The notes: generated by a model from the sequence alone, not told the origin. A DNA stretch of 64,000 nt from Anoplopoma fimbria (GCF_027596085.1 NC_072453.1:8694448-8758447); one strand, 5' to 3'. Shown: positions 1 to 11,935, counted from the stretch's first letter. A program made the numbers and translations.

Positions 1-424
1 ATTACTTTCACTTAATCAATGTTTAACAAGCCTCCGGTGTTGTGTGACAGAGCGAGCTCCGTGCAGCACCTGTATCAGCTTGCAACGCCGAAATAAAGAC
101 CTCAGATTAAGTTTTAGATTTGAAGCAGAGAGAACAAAGCAGCCAGTTTAAAGCTATCTGCCTGGTTTTCTTTTGCAAAACTGCTATTGCTATACTGCAA
201 GGCAATCAGCATGCTTTGTGCACACTTGAACCTGTATCAAATAAAACTCTTAAGCATTTTTAACTGTTAAAAACATACATATACAAAAACACTTTCAATT
301 AAAACTTGACTATAGTGAGATGAAATGCATTTTTCTATCACCCTTGAGGCGAAGTCTTGTAACACTTGACGTCAATGTATTCTGTGTCCTTAGTAAAGCC
401 TGGAAGTTCAGATTAAAAGTAATA
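1..424. other. Left flank without a recognised gene
   Basis: AT-rich sequence with no open frame resembling a known protein and no repeat I could name. It ends in the TA dinucleotide (423-424) that flanks the Tc1-like element. Confidence 0.5.
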
Positions 425-641
425 CAGTGGGTACGGAAAGTATTCAGACCCCTTTAAATTTTTCACTCTTTGTTTCATTGCAGCCATTTGCTAAAATCGA
501 AAAAGTTCATTTTTTTTCGCATTAATGTACACTCAGCAACCCATCTTGACAGAAAAAAACAGAAATGTAGAAATTTTTGCAAATTTATTAAAAAAGAAAA
601 ACTGAAATATCACATGGTCATAAGTATTCAGACCCTTTGCT
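425..641 (+). repeat. Left terminal inverted repeat of the Tc1-like element
   Basis: Reverse complement of 1834-2050 with few differences. It holds an outer and an inner copy of the transposase-binding direct repeat (near 436-449 and 621-635). Confidence 0.9.
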
Positions 642-800
642 GTGACACTCATATTTAACTCACATGCTGTCCATTTCTTCTGATCCTCCTTGAGATGGTT
701 CTACTCCTTCATTGGAGTCCAGCTGTGTTTAATTAAACTGATTGGACTTGATTAGGAAAGGCACACACCTGTCTATATAAGACCTTACAGCTCACAGTGC

Positions 801-1834
801 ATGTCAGAACAAATGAGAATCATGAGGTCGAAGGAACTGCCCAAGGAGCTCAGAGACAGAATTGTGGCAAGGCACAGATCTGGCCAAGGTTACAAAAGAA
901 TTTCTGCAGCACTCAAGGTTCCTAAGAGCACAGTGGCCTCCATAATCCTTAAATGGAAGAAGTATGGGATGACCAGAACTCTTCCTAGACCTGGCCGTCC
1001 AGCCAAACTGAGCAATCGTGGGAGAAGAGCCTTGGTGAGAGAGGTAAAGAAGAACCCAAAGATCACTGTGGCTGAGCTCCAGAGATGCAGTAGGGAGATG
1101 GGAGAAAGTTCCACAAAGTCAACTATCACTGCAGCCCTCCACCAGTCGGGGCTTTATGGCAGAGTGGCCCGACGGAAGCCTCTCCTCAGTGCAAGACATA
1201 TGAAAGCCCGCATAGAGTTTGCCAAAAAACACATGGAGGACTCCCAAACTATGAGAAATAAGATTCTCTGGTCTGATGAGACCAAGATTGAACTTTTTGG
1301 CGTTAATTCTAAGCGGTATGTGTGGAGAAAACCAGGCACTGCTCATCACCTGCCCAATACAATCCCAACAGTGAAACATGGTGGTGGCAGCATCATGCTA
1401 TGGGGGTGTTTTTCAGCTGCAGGGACAGGACGACTGGTTGCAATTGAAGGAAAGATGAATGCGGCCAAGTACAGAGATATCCTGGAAGAAAACCTCCTCC
1501 AGAGTGCTCAGGACCTCAGACTGGGCCGAAGGTTCACCTTCCAACAAGACAATGACCCGAAGCACACAGCTAAAATAACAAAGGAGTGGCTTCAGAACAA
1601 GTCTGTGACCATTCTTGACTGGCCCAGCCAGAGCCCTGACCTAAACCCAATTGAGCATCTCTGGAGAGACCTGAAAATGGCTGTCCAAAACCATCCAACC
1701 TGACAGAACTGGAGAGGATCTGCAAGGAAGAATGGCAGAGGATCCCCAAATCCAGGTGTGAGAAACTTGTTGCATCATTCCCAAGAAGACTCATGGCTGT
1801 ACTAGCTCAAAAGGGTGCTTCTACTCAATACTGA
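801..1834 (+). pseudogene. Tc1-like transposase, C-terminus frameshifted
   Basis: Cut-and-paste transposase of the Tc1 family. From ATG 801 the frame is open for 300 codons. Residues about 10-115 are the paired-like DNA-binding region (two helix-turn-helix units joined by a GRP-type linker near 65-69). The DDE catalytic triad is complete: D159, D250 and E285, with the 34-residue spacing between the last two that defines Tc1. At 1701 the frame meets a TGA because of a small indel just before it (around 1685-1698). Typical family sequence then continues in the -1 frame to a stop at 1832-1834, inside the edge of the right inverted repeat. The copy therefore lacks about 40 C-terminal residues in frame and is probably inactive, though the triad is intact. 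Whether the indel is real or an assembly error cannot be judged here. Confidence 0.9.
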
Positions 1835-2050
1835 GCAAAGGGTCTGAATACTTATGACCATGTGATATTTCAGTTTTTCTTTTTTAATAAATTTGCAAAA
1901 ATTTCTACATTTCTGGTTTTTTCTGTCAAGATGGGTTGCTGAGTGTACATTAATGGGGAAAAAAATGAACTTTTTCGATTTTAGCAAATGGCTGCAATGA
2001 AACAAAGGGTGAAAAATTTAAAGGGGTCTGAATACTTTCCGTACCCACTG
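1834..2050 (-). repeat. Right terminal inverted repeat of the Tc1-like element
   Basis: Mirror of 425-641, ending ...CCCACTG and followed by TA (2051-2052). Confidence 0.9.
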
Positions 2051-3239
2051 TATATCTGATCTTTAAATCTGTATTTAGTTTTCATGCTCAAACTTCTCAA
2101 CTTTTTGATCATTAAAGCCTCAAAGAAGGCAGAGGATCCGACAGGTTTCTCGTCATTTAACCATTAGAACAAATAAAAAATAGCTTTATGTGTCTTAATG
2201 AATCCAACATACTCAGACACAACAACAATACACAAGAAGCAATAAAGGATTTTGAGATAATACTTTAAAAATACTGTATTTTGGGTCAAGCACTCTCACA
2301 GAAGATCACATTGACATTTCCTTCAAAAAGCACACGAGTACACTGATCAACAAACAGAAGTTACTGTTTCACATTTTATCAACATTCAATTCATCGTTCT
2401 TTCAAAAGAAATAAACAGTCCAGTAAAAATAAAACATTATCACTTTTTTTGTTATTAAATATTATAGCACGTTGTAGATGTAAAGCCCTTTATGGTGACA
2501 ATATCTCAGAGACATCATGATGATGAAGTGAAAGGAGCCGAAGATCAACTAGTATTTACAAATCCATGATTCTTTGGTACACGTTTTTATGTCTTTTGGT
2601 CAAATTATGCCAATTAAGTACATCAATCTGCTAAAAGAAATAACAGTTTTGGGTTCAGCTATAATTAACATAAACAGCATTAATAACAATACTTTAATTT
2701 AATATCCTTTGTCTTCTTTAAAAGATGAAACTGATATTGTCATTTCTACTATTTCTACCGCTGCCACTGTCAGTAATACTAATATTTATGCTACTATGGC
2801 TACTGCTAACACTACTGCTGAGTAAGACAGTACGCATATTTAAAAATACATTTTCAATTAAGGAAAGAAAATATTACATCCTCAAATGTCTCTTTAAGAG
2901 CCGTCTTCCAGTTCAACAGCACTGAACAGTTTTTGATATCATAACATTTATCAAGAGCAGAAACATTGTTTTTTGCGGAATAATGTTTTTAAAACATTAT
3001 TCTGATATTCAGTTGTATTCTGCTTTTATCTGTATTTCATTTTGTAGGAGAAATAACAGAATTATCATGTTGATTTGATTGACTTTACAGTTTTGGCTAA
3101 TGATTAATAAATCAAACTGTAGTTTACCTATAATTTAAATTGGTAACTGGGGTCCCTACCAACCCACAAACTGTAAAAAATGATAACCAAGTAATTTTTT
3201 CAGGCTGCCTCTATCAGAAAACATGATTAGAAAACATCC

Positions 3240-3455
3240 TAATTGGAATACACCTGGGCTTTCTCTGGAGGGGGCTCTTAAAGGGACAGGTGCTAAAACG
3301 GAGCGTTTCAGACAGAGGGTGAATGCAGGAATACTCAGACAGAATTTTGGAGAAAGACAATGTGTTTTTTGAACATTAATGCATGTAAACATGTTCTAGT
3401 AGAAATCCCACATACATGTTTGTACCTGACAATGAGCATCATATGTCCCCTTTAA
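3240..3455 (+). repeat. Dispersed teleost repeat, copy 1
   Basis: About 200 bp closely resembling 51485-51680 in the same orientation: both contain GCTAAAACGGAGCGTTTCAGA (or one-base variants), GTGAATRCAGGAATA, GAACATTAA(T/A)GCATGTAAA and end near CACCTTTAA/CCCCTTTAA. Family not identified; probably a non-autonomous element. Confidence 0.65.
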
Positions 3456-4195
3456 TATCATTTCATTAACATACTGATTCAAAATGAGAACTGCCATGGT
3501 GAAATGATTCAAGGAGACTTCAGCCCTCCACTTCTAAAAAAAGATCACACACATGCAGTAGACTTGCAATATGTAAAAATAAAATGTTCCCTATTTTTTA
3601 AACATGAACAGTGACATATTTAGACATTCTTACTCTAATACAAAGCGGCTTTGTAACATTTACTCAGAATCCCTTTAGCTCATGCTACAGTCTAACTGCT
3701 CTTTCCTTGGATCCTAAAACTGAAGAGGGAGAATTCAAAACATCTGGATCAGAGTTCTTTTGAGGTTTTTCAAAAATACTGCCCCATTCATATATGTAAA
3801 TGAGGGGGGGAAAAAAACATTAGAAACACGCTTTGAGTATTCCAGGATTTACTGCGAGGCTACAATGTGGGATTACATCACACAGGCGTACCTAACAAAC
3901 TGGCAACTCAGTGTTTTTTGCCTCCAGATTCCAAACTGAGATGCAGAAATAACATAACAGACTGATGCTAACATAACTGTTCATGAGTACCTTTAGTGAG
4001 CATGAGCCCCCACATGTAACTACGCATACGTTTTCAGAAACACTTTTCTCTTAACTTTGTGTTGCAGGACTTTTGTTGAAACACCAGAGTGCTCTTGGTC
4101 ATTCTTTCTGCTCACAGGCCAAACGGCTCTGCAGACAGCAGGCTTACTGTGACACAAACCAGGACAAAGACGAATCCAAATAAGGAAATGGTCAG

Positions 4196-4197
<2 letters not shown>

Positions 4198-4227
<30 letters not shown>
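4198..4227 (+). repeat. Poly-A run, 30 bp
   Basis: Uninterrupted homopolymer seen directly; poly-T on the ormdl3 strand. Confidence 0.9.
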
Positions 4228-4230
<3 letters not shown>

Positions 4231-4578
4231 TTGCAGATCTTTTATCGCGATCTTGGCCCTGAGCAGAACCGAGAAGGGCTAAATATAGAACCTGGTGGTT
4301 TCTCGTGTTTCGCCCTCTGCAGAAGCTCACAGGTCCCTCACCATGTCATTAAAGTATTGTTTCTCTCCTCGGAGCAAAACCTCAAGAACGAGGAAGCTTC
4401 GCGTAGAGAGTGCAGCTGAATAAATACAGCAGTGTATCATTACATACAAAATAACTTTTGATTACAGCCTCGGGCGTAAAATGGCATGTGACATGTGCGA
4501 CTACCTTGTCCTCTCCCTCTGACACCTGTCACATCAGGAACGAGACATTTCTACAGAAATAGACAAAATCATAATACT

Positions 4579-4581
<3 letters not shown>

Positions 4582-4619
<38 letters not shown>
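4582..4619 (+). repeat. Poly-T run, 38 bp
   Basis: Uninterrupted homopolymer about 265 bp downstream of the ormdl3 stop codon; it reads poly-A on the ormdl3 strand, so it could prime oligo-dT internally. Confidence 0.9.
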
Positions 4620-4623
<4 letters not shown>

Positions 4624-4883
4624 AAAGTGTCTCTGAGAAAGGAGAACAGCCACGAACAAGCACACCTTCCCTTTGTGTGCTCTGTATTGTGTCTCCTTAC
4701 CTGGGGTTTGGTACCGTGGCAGTATCCCCAGTGGGCTTCATTTAAAGCTCCGCTCAGCAGAGTCGAGAGCCAGAGAGCCACAGATCCTCGTGGATCCGCA
4801 GCCAAATCGGAGGCCTGATACTCTGCGTGCTCTCAGCGAGGCCACAGGGGACCGAGGGGAAGGAGGTGTCCTCTTCCGCCTTG

Positions 4884-5019
4884 TCAGTACTTGTTAATCC
4901 CGAAGATCCTCACGCCGTGCAGCTGGGGCAGCTTGGGGATGAGTACGGTGAGAAGGGAAACCGTGTTGACCACGAAATGGGCCCGATCGTATTTGGTGTA
5001 GAAGCTGGTTAGTATGTAC
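4884..5019 (-). CDS. ormdl3: ormdl3 coding exon 3 (residues 109-153, stop)
   Basis: Acceptor TGATTCAG just above 5019, then a split Leu codon and [15 protein letters not shown]; ends FGINKY with TGA at 4884-4886. Confidence 0.93.
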
Positions 5020-8000
5020 CTGAATCAGAGAACAAGAGAAGAAGAAGTTATGATTAAGAGGGAAAAAATGAGTAATAGATTAATTGCATTCATGTCTGCA
5101 TTTCCCCCTCAAGCCATAGAAACAAAGCAAGATCTTTGGTAGAGAAAAACTAAAACTAATAGATTCAAATTATAGCTGTCAAAACATATTTTTAAACACA
5201 GATTTTATTCAAGAGGCTACATGTACGAGAATTGTGTGAGGGCTCGCCAGGAAACTACGAGCCGGCAGCGTCATCACGGCTCACAGGTCATTTAGTGCAA
5301 GTCGAAATCAAGATTTATGTCTTTGAGATGGAGTACAAGTCAATTATCAAGTCTCTTGTGTTCATTTAACGAGGGTTATATCATCAGACATCCACTCTGC
5401 TCAGAACCAACATATCTTAAAAATGTAAAGAGAGTACTACATCATCACTCCTTTATCTATTAGCACACAGTATCATCATATAGCATTGATTAGTAAGTCA
5501 GTATATGATCACTTAAAACGGGCTATTTCAATGCAACAAAAAAAAAAAAGAATCAATAAAGACTTTCAATTGTATTTAGCCCTTAAAAATTGATATAGAC
5601 TAATGTTACTCTGGGTAACAGGAAAATATTGCTAACGTTATTAGATATGCAATAATAACGCAAACCTATTATTCAACAACAGTTAATGCACAACCGTATT
5701 GTATAATTATCCTGATTCTGCAACAAAGGACCGTTTATAATCTACCGTAATTTGCAAAACATTTAATATATAAATATAAACAAACATGCCGTCACTTTCT
5801 GAATCTATTTTATGTGAACAATAAACACTTGGAAGAGAGGAAAAATTAGCTATTTTTTTTGTCTTCTAGTAGTTCATAGTTCATGCAGGTGTTATCCACT
5901 GGAACGGAGAAATCCATGACAGGATTTCAGCCCATGTTGTGACGGTTCCACATAAGAGGTTGTGGTAGCTAGCTAGCTGGATGGAAAATAAGCATTAGCT
6001 TTAGCTAGTTCCATAAACACTAGACTTTTGCTGAGCAAGTAGAGCACAGATGGGAGTAGTCCGAGATGCCTTCCTTGTGAGCTGTTCCTCACTGTGGAAA
6101 CCTCAAGCTATCTGATCCCCAAATCCTGTCATGGCCTCCTCCGTTCCAGTGGACGGCACTCACATAAACTATAACTACCGGAAGATGAAAGAAGTCAGAG
6201 AGTTATGACACAGTTTCCCTGTCTTATATGTGTTTATTAACAGAAACAGACTAAATGTTTATTTAAATTGAAAATGTTGTTGGATTCTAGCCACTAGCGA
6301 TGTGATGATGATGCTGCTGTCACCTCCTGTTTCCCATGTTTCTATACATGAGAAGATTGCAGCATTTCTTCCATCATGTTATATAGTTTTCAGAATAATA
6401 TCAAATTTAAAGAAATGGCCTTTGTACCCTCTTTGAGCATCCAATAACCTTTCACTTGTTTTCCTCACAAAAAGCACAGCAAGATGTTTCCTCACTCATA
6501 ACTCACGGAGTGCCAGCAGTTTCATCGTCGAGACTGTTTCAACATGTCGAAAAACAAGATTGCGGCATCAGTTCATTGGACTAAAGTGTACGCACATAAG
6601 ATTCTGCCATGTGTCTTTAATAGCTCAACTTTTATGAAGAACGACACAATTACCAGACAGGGAGAGTGACCCGAGCAACAAACACTCAGAGCTGCCTGTG
6701 AAGTGAGCATGAACCCTGCCTGTGTGCTACATCCTGGCTGGAGGACACACAGATGTTCCTGGTGGGACACGAGAGTCAATAAGAAACTACGCCGATCTGA
6801 TATAAACAGCATTTTTGAGATAAAACAGCACACACCACTGAGGGACTTTTGTGAGCTTAGAATGAGGGATTGGCACGTCCTGTTCTCTGGCGAACAAGCA
6901 AGGGCATGTAATGAAGGCTCTCTGGAGACTCCCACAGATGTGTAGCTTTTCCTTCTGGAGCCGAGAGGCTGACCACCAGTCTCCTGCTGCTGGCTCTGCT
7001 CGTAAAACAAAATGGCTACGAGGCCTTGTGTGGGGAAAAAAAAAGGTGTACACCTGCAAAAAACTGCTTTCACTACAATGTTTATGCTGAGCTGGTGAAT
7101 CAAACCCCAGGAAACCTGAGTGCTTCCTGTAAACTGAACTCTGCTGTTTGAAATGGACAAAAAAAAGAAGCAAATGAAAGCAGGAAGGGGGTTCTGCAAT
7201 GTGTTAGATCTGTCCAGTATTCTTTCTTTAAAATATTCATAAATTGAGCTAGCCTTATCAACAGAATATGAAGAGGAAACGAGCATGCTAACCAGCTATC
7301 CCCAGCCCGTCTACTTGCACCTCCAGAGCCGATAGTGAGTCACTGTAGCGTTCGTGTTTTGAGAGTTTGTCTATTGTGTTAAATCCAAAGTGGCACCTTC
7401 GCCTCATCCTTGTCTGCCTGGATTAGAGCGTGCAGCAGCTCCAGGAGACAGACGGAGCTTCAGTTAGCAGTTAGCTTGAATCCCCCCCCCCCCAGATCAG
7501 CAAGCTTTCTGTTTGCTGCAGTCACACAGGTTAGACCCCCGGCCAAATCCGAGACGGCAACTAAACTTAGCCGCTGCACGCTAACCTCCCAAGAAAAACA
7601 CTCTCCCGTCTGCGCGGAGAATGAAACCAAAATACGATTTGTTCCCTTCACCCCGGACCGAACCCAATAAACAAAACTTTCAAAGTTTACACGGACCGTA
7701 CAGCCCCGGATAGTGTCACAATAAACAGACGGATGGCTAAAGTAAACTACAGGCCGAGGCCACAAGGAAAAGCAGGGTTGTTTTGACCGGCACACTTGAA
7801 TTTTGCATAATATTGCCCTACTGTGAGCTAGAAGTTGGCTGCTAAGTGTATATTTAGATTGTATGGACCCAGTTTAATGCAAAATGCACCCCTTTTTTCT
7901 CTTGAGCAGCTGATTAGGCATTCAACAATGTACCTTTAACAATGTGTGAGCTTGGCTATAAGGGAACGAAAGGGAAGCAAATCAATCAACACTCCAAAAT

Positions 8001-9851
8001 AGAGATACAAGAGGAGGGCATTTGGTAATTAAAAGCACTTATTGCTGATTTACATCAAAGTAAAGTCAGCAAAGGTATAACTTTCTACCACTTTGTCTGA
8101 GCTAAAGGTAAAAACAAATCAGAAGAGGTAGCACCCTCATAAAAGGCAGCAGGGGGGGGGAGAAATCACTCACCCACTTGCATAGAGACCCACAGAAACA
8201 ATAGGTGCTGATGGGTGGGAAGCCGGTGAGGGATCAAGTTATACCAATGCAAAGCTTTGCTTCCACACAAGGTTAAGCTCTGCTCTACTTGTTTCTGAGT
8301 TTGTATTCACGTTTAGATCCGTTCTTAATGATCAACTGTTCCATCCATCTTTTACAAAACTGAGCACTTAGTATTGGGTTCGGAGGGGCCACTTACAGGA
8401 CAATCGGTGTGATGGTGAGGAACTTGCGTGAGGCAGTGAACTGCACGCCATAGTCCATCTGCTCCCAGTACGTCATGAGGCGAGCCTTGCCCTGATCCGG
8501 GGTCTCAAAGGGCGTCCCTTTGACCGTGTGGAGGAGGAGGTACATGCACTGCAACAGAAAACAGAGGCACAGTCAGAGATGAAAAGAAAAGCATTGTTGT
8601 AACATAAGTTTCATGGTGGAGGACAGATTTTTGTCGAGTATATTTTTGATTTATAGACCCTGAAACAGCAGGAAGCCCACAAGCAACAAGTGGAGGTATT
8701 CTCAGGATTCAAAGAGTAAAGAGAACTTAAAAACTGCATGATGAAATACACAAACTGGAAAACACAAACCATTTAAATACACTCAATACACACTGGCAGT
8801 CAGAGACTACTATGTCTGCTCCTGTTAACTTACACAGCAGTCAATGGACAGTTCAATGCCTAGATAAAGAGACAAAAGTGTAAATATGTCAGGAATCCCG
8901 TCCCAGAACTGCAATTAATATTTGCCTTATGGTCAACCATGAACACAATCTTTACCGAACCATAACATAAAAGGTGTTTAAGGTGCATAACACTAACTGT
9001 ACCTCAATAAAAAAGGAAACTTCTGTATTTTCCAGCCCTTTTTTCTCTGTGTGTTTGTGTCTAAGTGCGAAATGAGGATATCAATTTTTGAAATTGGTCC
9101 AGTATTGAGTGAAAACACTGCAGCCAGCAGCCGCTAAACTCCTCACTGTCAATGTACGTCCACGAAAAGTGCTTGTTTTTGCCTCCGACAGGCTCAGATT
9201 GTTATTATCGCTGTCTGACATCATTATGAAAAAGACTCTCTAGGATTTAATAAAATGTCTTCACATTTAGTTTGATCCGGTCTGTTTTTTTTATTGTGTC
9301 ATGTGACTTGTTGCCGAGGACAACAGTAGAAACGCGAGTAATAGTTGGAGAGAGGAGTATTGATGTTGTCAGAGTTTGTTGTGTTCGAGAACAGAAAGCG
9401 TGATCAAAGTTTATGATGAAAGACTACCTCAGGCCTTAAAATGAAATGCTGGTTGATAAATACTTACACCCACTTACTTATTAACAAAGAACATGACTAA
9501 GAGCGGTGAAGAAACAAGTTCAACTTCCCTTTCTTCTTCTCACCTCTGACTCATTTCTTCCAAACTCTCTCACCACCAGTCTGCACTGCATGTGTCCTCC
9601 AGTGACCCGATTGGTTCAACGTAATTTGAATGAGATGTAAAAAAGAAAAAAAAAGAAACCGCATCTGTTCAACTGACCAGATTGTGAATGAGGTTGGTGA
9701 GGGTCCAGACCACGGGCACGCTGGCGATGGGAATGCTGAGCAGGATGACGTGCAGGAGGCCGATACCCAGGATGTAAGACAGCCACATTCCCCGGCTGTT
9801 CATCACCCGGGTGTTGGGGTTCACCTCGCTGTGCGCCGTGCCCACGTTCAT
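4884..9851 (-). CDS. ormdl3: ORMDL sphingolipid biosynthesis regulator 3 (complete CDS, 3 coding exons)
   Basis: Coding exons 9678-9851, 8397-8548 and 4884-5019 sum to 462 nt, giving 153 residues plus stop, exactly the ORMDL family length. ORMDL proteins are small four-helix ER membrane proteins that bind serine palmitoyltransferase and inhibit it when ceramide is high. The protein opens [19 protein letters not shown] and closes [11 protein letters not shown], both invariant family blocks; Asn13, reported to take part in ceramide sensing, is kept. The central block from [14 protein letters not shown] to [12 protein letters not shown] is also kept. T5, [19 protein letters not shown] and the TSFYTKYD region fit ORMDL3 better than ORMDL1 or ORMDL2 as I remember them. 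All introns have GT-AG ends (donors GTCAGT and GTAAGT) and the phases join without a break. Small differences from human (MTYWEQ for LTHWEQ, LCM for MGM near residue 58-60) look ordinary for a fish. Confidence 0.95.
5020..8396 (-). other. ormdl3 intron between coding exons 2 and 3
   Basis: 3.4-kb intron, donor GTAAGT at 8396 and acceptor CAG at 5020-5022. It holds a MITE with long inverted repeats (5861-6186), a C-run near 7484-7494 and a G-run near 8152-8160. No nested gene is supported. Confidence 0.85.
5861..6186. mobile_element. MITE with ~60-bp terminal inverted repeats
   Basis: The left end (5861-5926, reading TAGTTCATG ... CACTGGAACGGAG ... CATGACAGGATTT) is mirrored by the right end (6120-6186, AAATCCTGTCATGG ... 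CCGTTCCAGTGGA ... AACTATAACTACCGGAAGA). The arms match at roughly 80% or more over 60 bp by eye. The middle has no coding potential, so this is a non-autonomous DNA element of about 325 bp. Superfamily unknown, as no clear target duplication is visible. Confidence 0.75.
8397..8548 (-). CDS. ormdl3: ormdl3 coding exon 2 (residues 59-109)
   Basis: Acceptor TTCTGTTGCAG, then [18 protein letters not shown]; ends ITPIV plus two bases of Leu109 before GTAAGT. Confidence 0.94.
9678..9851 (-). CDS. ormdl3: ormdl3 coding exon 1 (residues 1-58)
   Basis: ATG at 9849-9851. The exon covers the conserved N-terminal cytosolic block and the first membrane hairpin and ends after Leu58 before GTCAGT, phase 0. 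Confidence 0.95.
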
Positions 9852-9923
9852 GACGGCGGCTCTGACCTCGGCACCAAGGGATCAAAGAGTTTGAACCGCA
9901 GTTCTGGTGTTACTATATATCTG
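9852..9923 (-). promoter_or_regulatory. ormdl3: ormdl3 5' UTR segment joined to coding exon 1, with tandem acceptor
   Basis: On the minus strand a pyrimidine-rich tract runs into CACAGCAG just before ATATATAG. Two acceptors three bases apart (exon starting at 9923 or 9920) are possible, a NAGNAG site. The segment contains no ATG upstream of the start codon. Confidence 0.6.
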
Positions 9924-10723
9924 CTGTGAAATAAAACAAGAATGATTAGTGGATTATTAAGATTTATGGCAATTACCTGAAGTGTGACTTTAATTATATG
10001 AACTACTCCCTGTAACTCATGTTGAAACAGTTAAAATATTCACTTTTATGTTGTGCTGGACGATAATTCAATACAATTATTTATGTTTATTGTAAAAACA
10101 CATGACCAAAAAAAGTGCATTGATTGAAACTAATTAGACTTCACCTGAAAATTACAGTTTGTAGGCCACTTAACTTCAATTGAATTATCATGATGTATCA
10201 ATACAACTTATTTATCATCATTCCTGTGATAATAATGGCTTTTTAAAAACCAAGTGCTACCTGTCATATGTGCTTTTAATTCAAACCTAAAAAAGCACCT
10301 AATTATAGCAATTAATACAAATCAATAATGACTATAACGGGCACCTGTTCAGCCAATCAGACACCAGTATTATATATGGCCCTTGTATGCATGGAAGTAA
10401 CCTGCAACTAAGGTTAACTAAGGTTAAATTAAGATATTTATGTAAAAAAAAAAAGGGAAAAAAAAATAAAAACTGCATATAAGTCAGTATCAGCCTGGTC
10501 AACAGTAACTGATTTACAGGAGTAAACATGTTCATTCCAGCATGCTGCCTTGCAAGTTGCATGCATATTTAACTGTCTGCATAATAATCAGTAAACGTGG
10601 CTGCAGAGATCTACAAGTGCACTACCTAGTCCTGCTGCAAAAACTGTGTACTTATGCACATATATATACATACATATACATATATAGATATATATAAGTG
10701 AGGGAATAAATCTTTATACTCAC

Positions 10724-10980
10724 AGAAGAGGGAAAAAAAAAATGGCTTCAACTCCGACCTGTCTTGGCTCTAGTTCGATATCACAGTGTTGGTCTCATCT
10801 TATGTAACTGGAACGCGCACCGGGACTCTGGAGGCGCGCCGGTGTTCCCATCGGTCCTCCGGTACCGTCTTTTCTGCAGGCGCGTGTGCGTAACGGGGAC
10901 GCGTCCACTTCTCGCCTTCGTCTTGCAGACAACAGCTGGTGGACAACAGTGCACACGAGTTCACCATGGAACGTCACCAG
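10724..10980 (-). promoter_or_regulatory. ormdl3: Probable first non-coding exon of ormdl3
   Basis: A strong donor, CTTCT|GTGAGT on the minus strand (intron from 10723), lies about 800 bp above the acceptor at 9923. Upstream of it the sequence becomes GC-rich and CpG-bearing, unlike its AT-rich surroundings. The transcription start is not determined; the upper limit is an estimate. Confidence 0.5.
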
Positions 10981-11105
10981 TATTCATTTTCAGTATTTCT
11001 TTCACACTGCGCAGTCATTGGTTGATGCGGGTCACGTGGCCGAGGCTGGCCTATCGGTGCGTAGTGCGTTTTTCCCGTTGACGTCACAGCGGGGGCGGGG
11101 CTAGA
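10981..11105 (-). promoter_or_regulatory. ormdl3: ormdl3 promoter elements
   Basis: Several classic sites cluster here: CCAAT (ATTGG on plus, 11017-11021), an E-box CACGTG (11033-11038), a full palindromic CRE TGACGTCA (11079-11086) and a GC box GGGGCGGGG (11092-11100). There is no TATA box at a suitable distance. The layout is that of a broad housekeeping promoter with possible CREB/ATF and Sp1 input; this is inferred from motifs only. Confidence 0.55.
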
Positions 11106-11354
11106 GGAAACTGGAATGATTGACAGCATGGTCTGTTAATGGCAAAATAAAATCAAAAAATTTAAATGAGGAAATAAATATTATTTTGTGATATTTTCAT
11201 ATTCATTTAAAAGACAATGGAAGAAAAATCAAAAAAATATATTTTGCGAAATAATGTATTTTCCACATTTTTGTATGTGATTCTTTTCTTCTCTATATGA
11301 TTTTTTTTAAGCAACTGCAAATAAAAATAAAAAATATAAATATATATATATATA

Positions 11355-11653
11355 TAGTACCAGTCAAAAGTTTGGACACACCTTCTCATTCAACTACTTT
11401 GAAAAATGTAAAATATAAAACATATTCTGGTTTGTTGAGCATTTGTTTGTTTACCACATAATTCCATATGTGTTCCTTCATAGTTTGGATGTCTTCAATA
11501 TTAATCTACAATGTAGTATTATTTTGTGATATTTTCATATTCATTTAAAAGACAATGGAAGAAAAATCAAAAAAATATATTTTGCGAAATAATGTATTTT
11601 CCGCATTTTTGTAATAAAAAAATGAGGTGTGTCCAAACTTTTGACTGGTACTG
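11355..11653. mobile_element. TA-flanked MITE, copy A (with 97-bp insert)
   Basis: Ends read AGTACCAGTCAAAAGTTTGG and its mirror CCAAACTTTTGACTGGTACTG, the Tc1/mariner type of end. The internal A-rich part is replaced by a copy of the neighbouring flank (11517-11613). Confidence 0.8.
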
Positions 11654-11804
11654 TATATATATATCAAATAATACAATTATGATATATTATATTTATAAAT
11701 AAAAGAGAAAGTAGTATATAGTTTATTTAAACCCAAATATTTGCTTTTCTCACGATTTATTGATAAGGCCTGTTGTGTTTAATATAGTTTATATATATTA
11801 TATA

Positions 11805-11935
11805 CAGTACCAGTCAAAAGTTTGGACACACCTTCTCATTCAATGGTTTTTCTTTATTTTTATTTTTATTTTTTTCTACATTGTAGATTAATATTGAAGA
11901 GTGAGAAGGTGTGCCCAAACTTTTGACTGGTACTG
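11805..11935. mobile_element. TA-flanked MITE, copy B (internal deletion)
   Basis: Both ends are present (CAGTACCAG...CTGGTACTG) and flanked by TA, but only 131 bp long; most of the middle is missing. Confidence 0.8.

Larger units (their letters stand above)
425..2050 (+). mobile_element. Tc1-like DNA transposon, near full length
   Basis: A 1626-bp Tc1/mariner element. Both ends show terminal inverted repeats (425-641 and 1834-2050, 217 bp each) beginning CAGTGGGTACGGAAAG and flanked on each side by TA, the target duplicated by this superfamily. A second copy of the outer motif (AAGTATTCAGACCC) sits at the inner end of each repeat, the IR/DR arrangement of Sleeping Beauty-type elements. The two repeats differ at only a few positions, so the insertion looks fairly recent. 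One transposase frame lies between them. It belongs to the fish Tc1 families; I cannot name the subfamily without a repeat library. Confidence 0.95.
2051..4883 (-). other. ormdl3 3' flank: probable 3' UTR near 4.2-4.88 kb, then spacer
   Basis: Lies downstream of the ormdl3 stop codon on the minus strand. No coding frame is convincing. I see no clear AATAAA on the minus strand, so the transcript end is not placed. It holds a dispersed repeat (3240-3455), a poly-A run (4198-4227) and a poly-T run (4582-4619). Confidence 0.4.

Noticed and set aside
6573..7286. 237-codon open frame on the minus strand in the ormdl3 intron
   Set aside because: No conserved motif; composition and lack of homology suggest chance.
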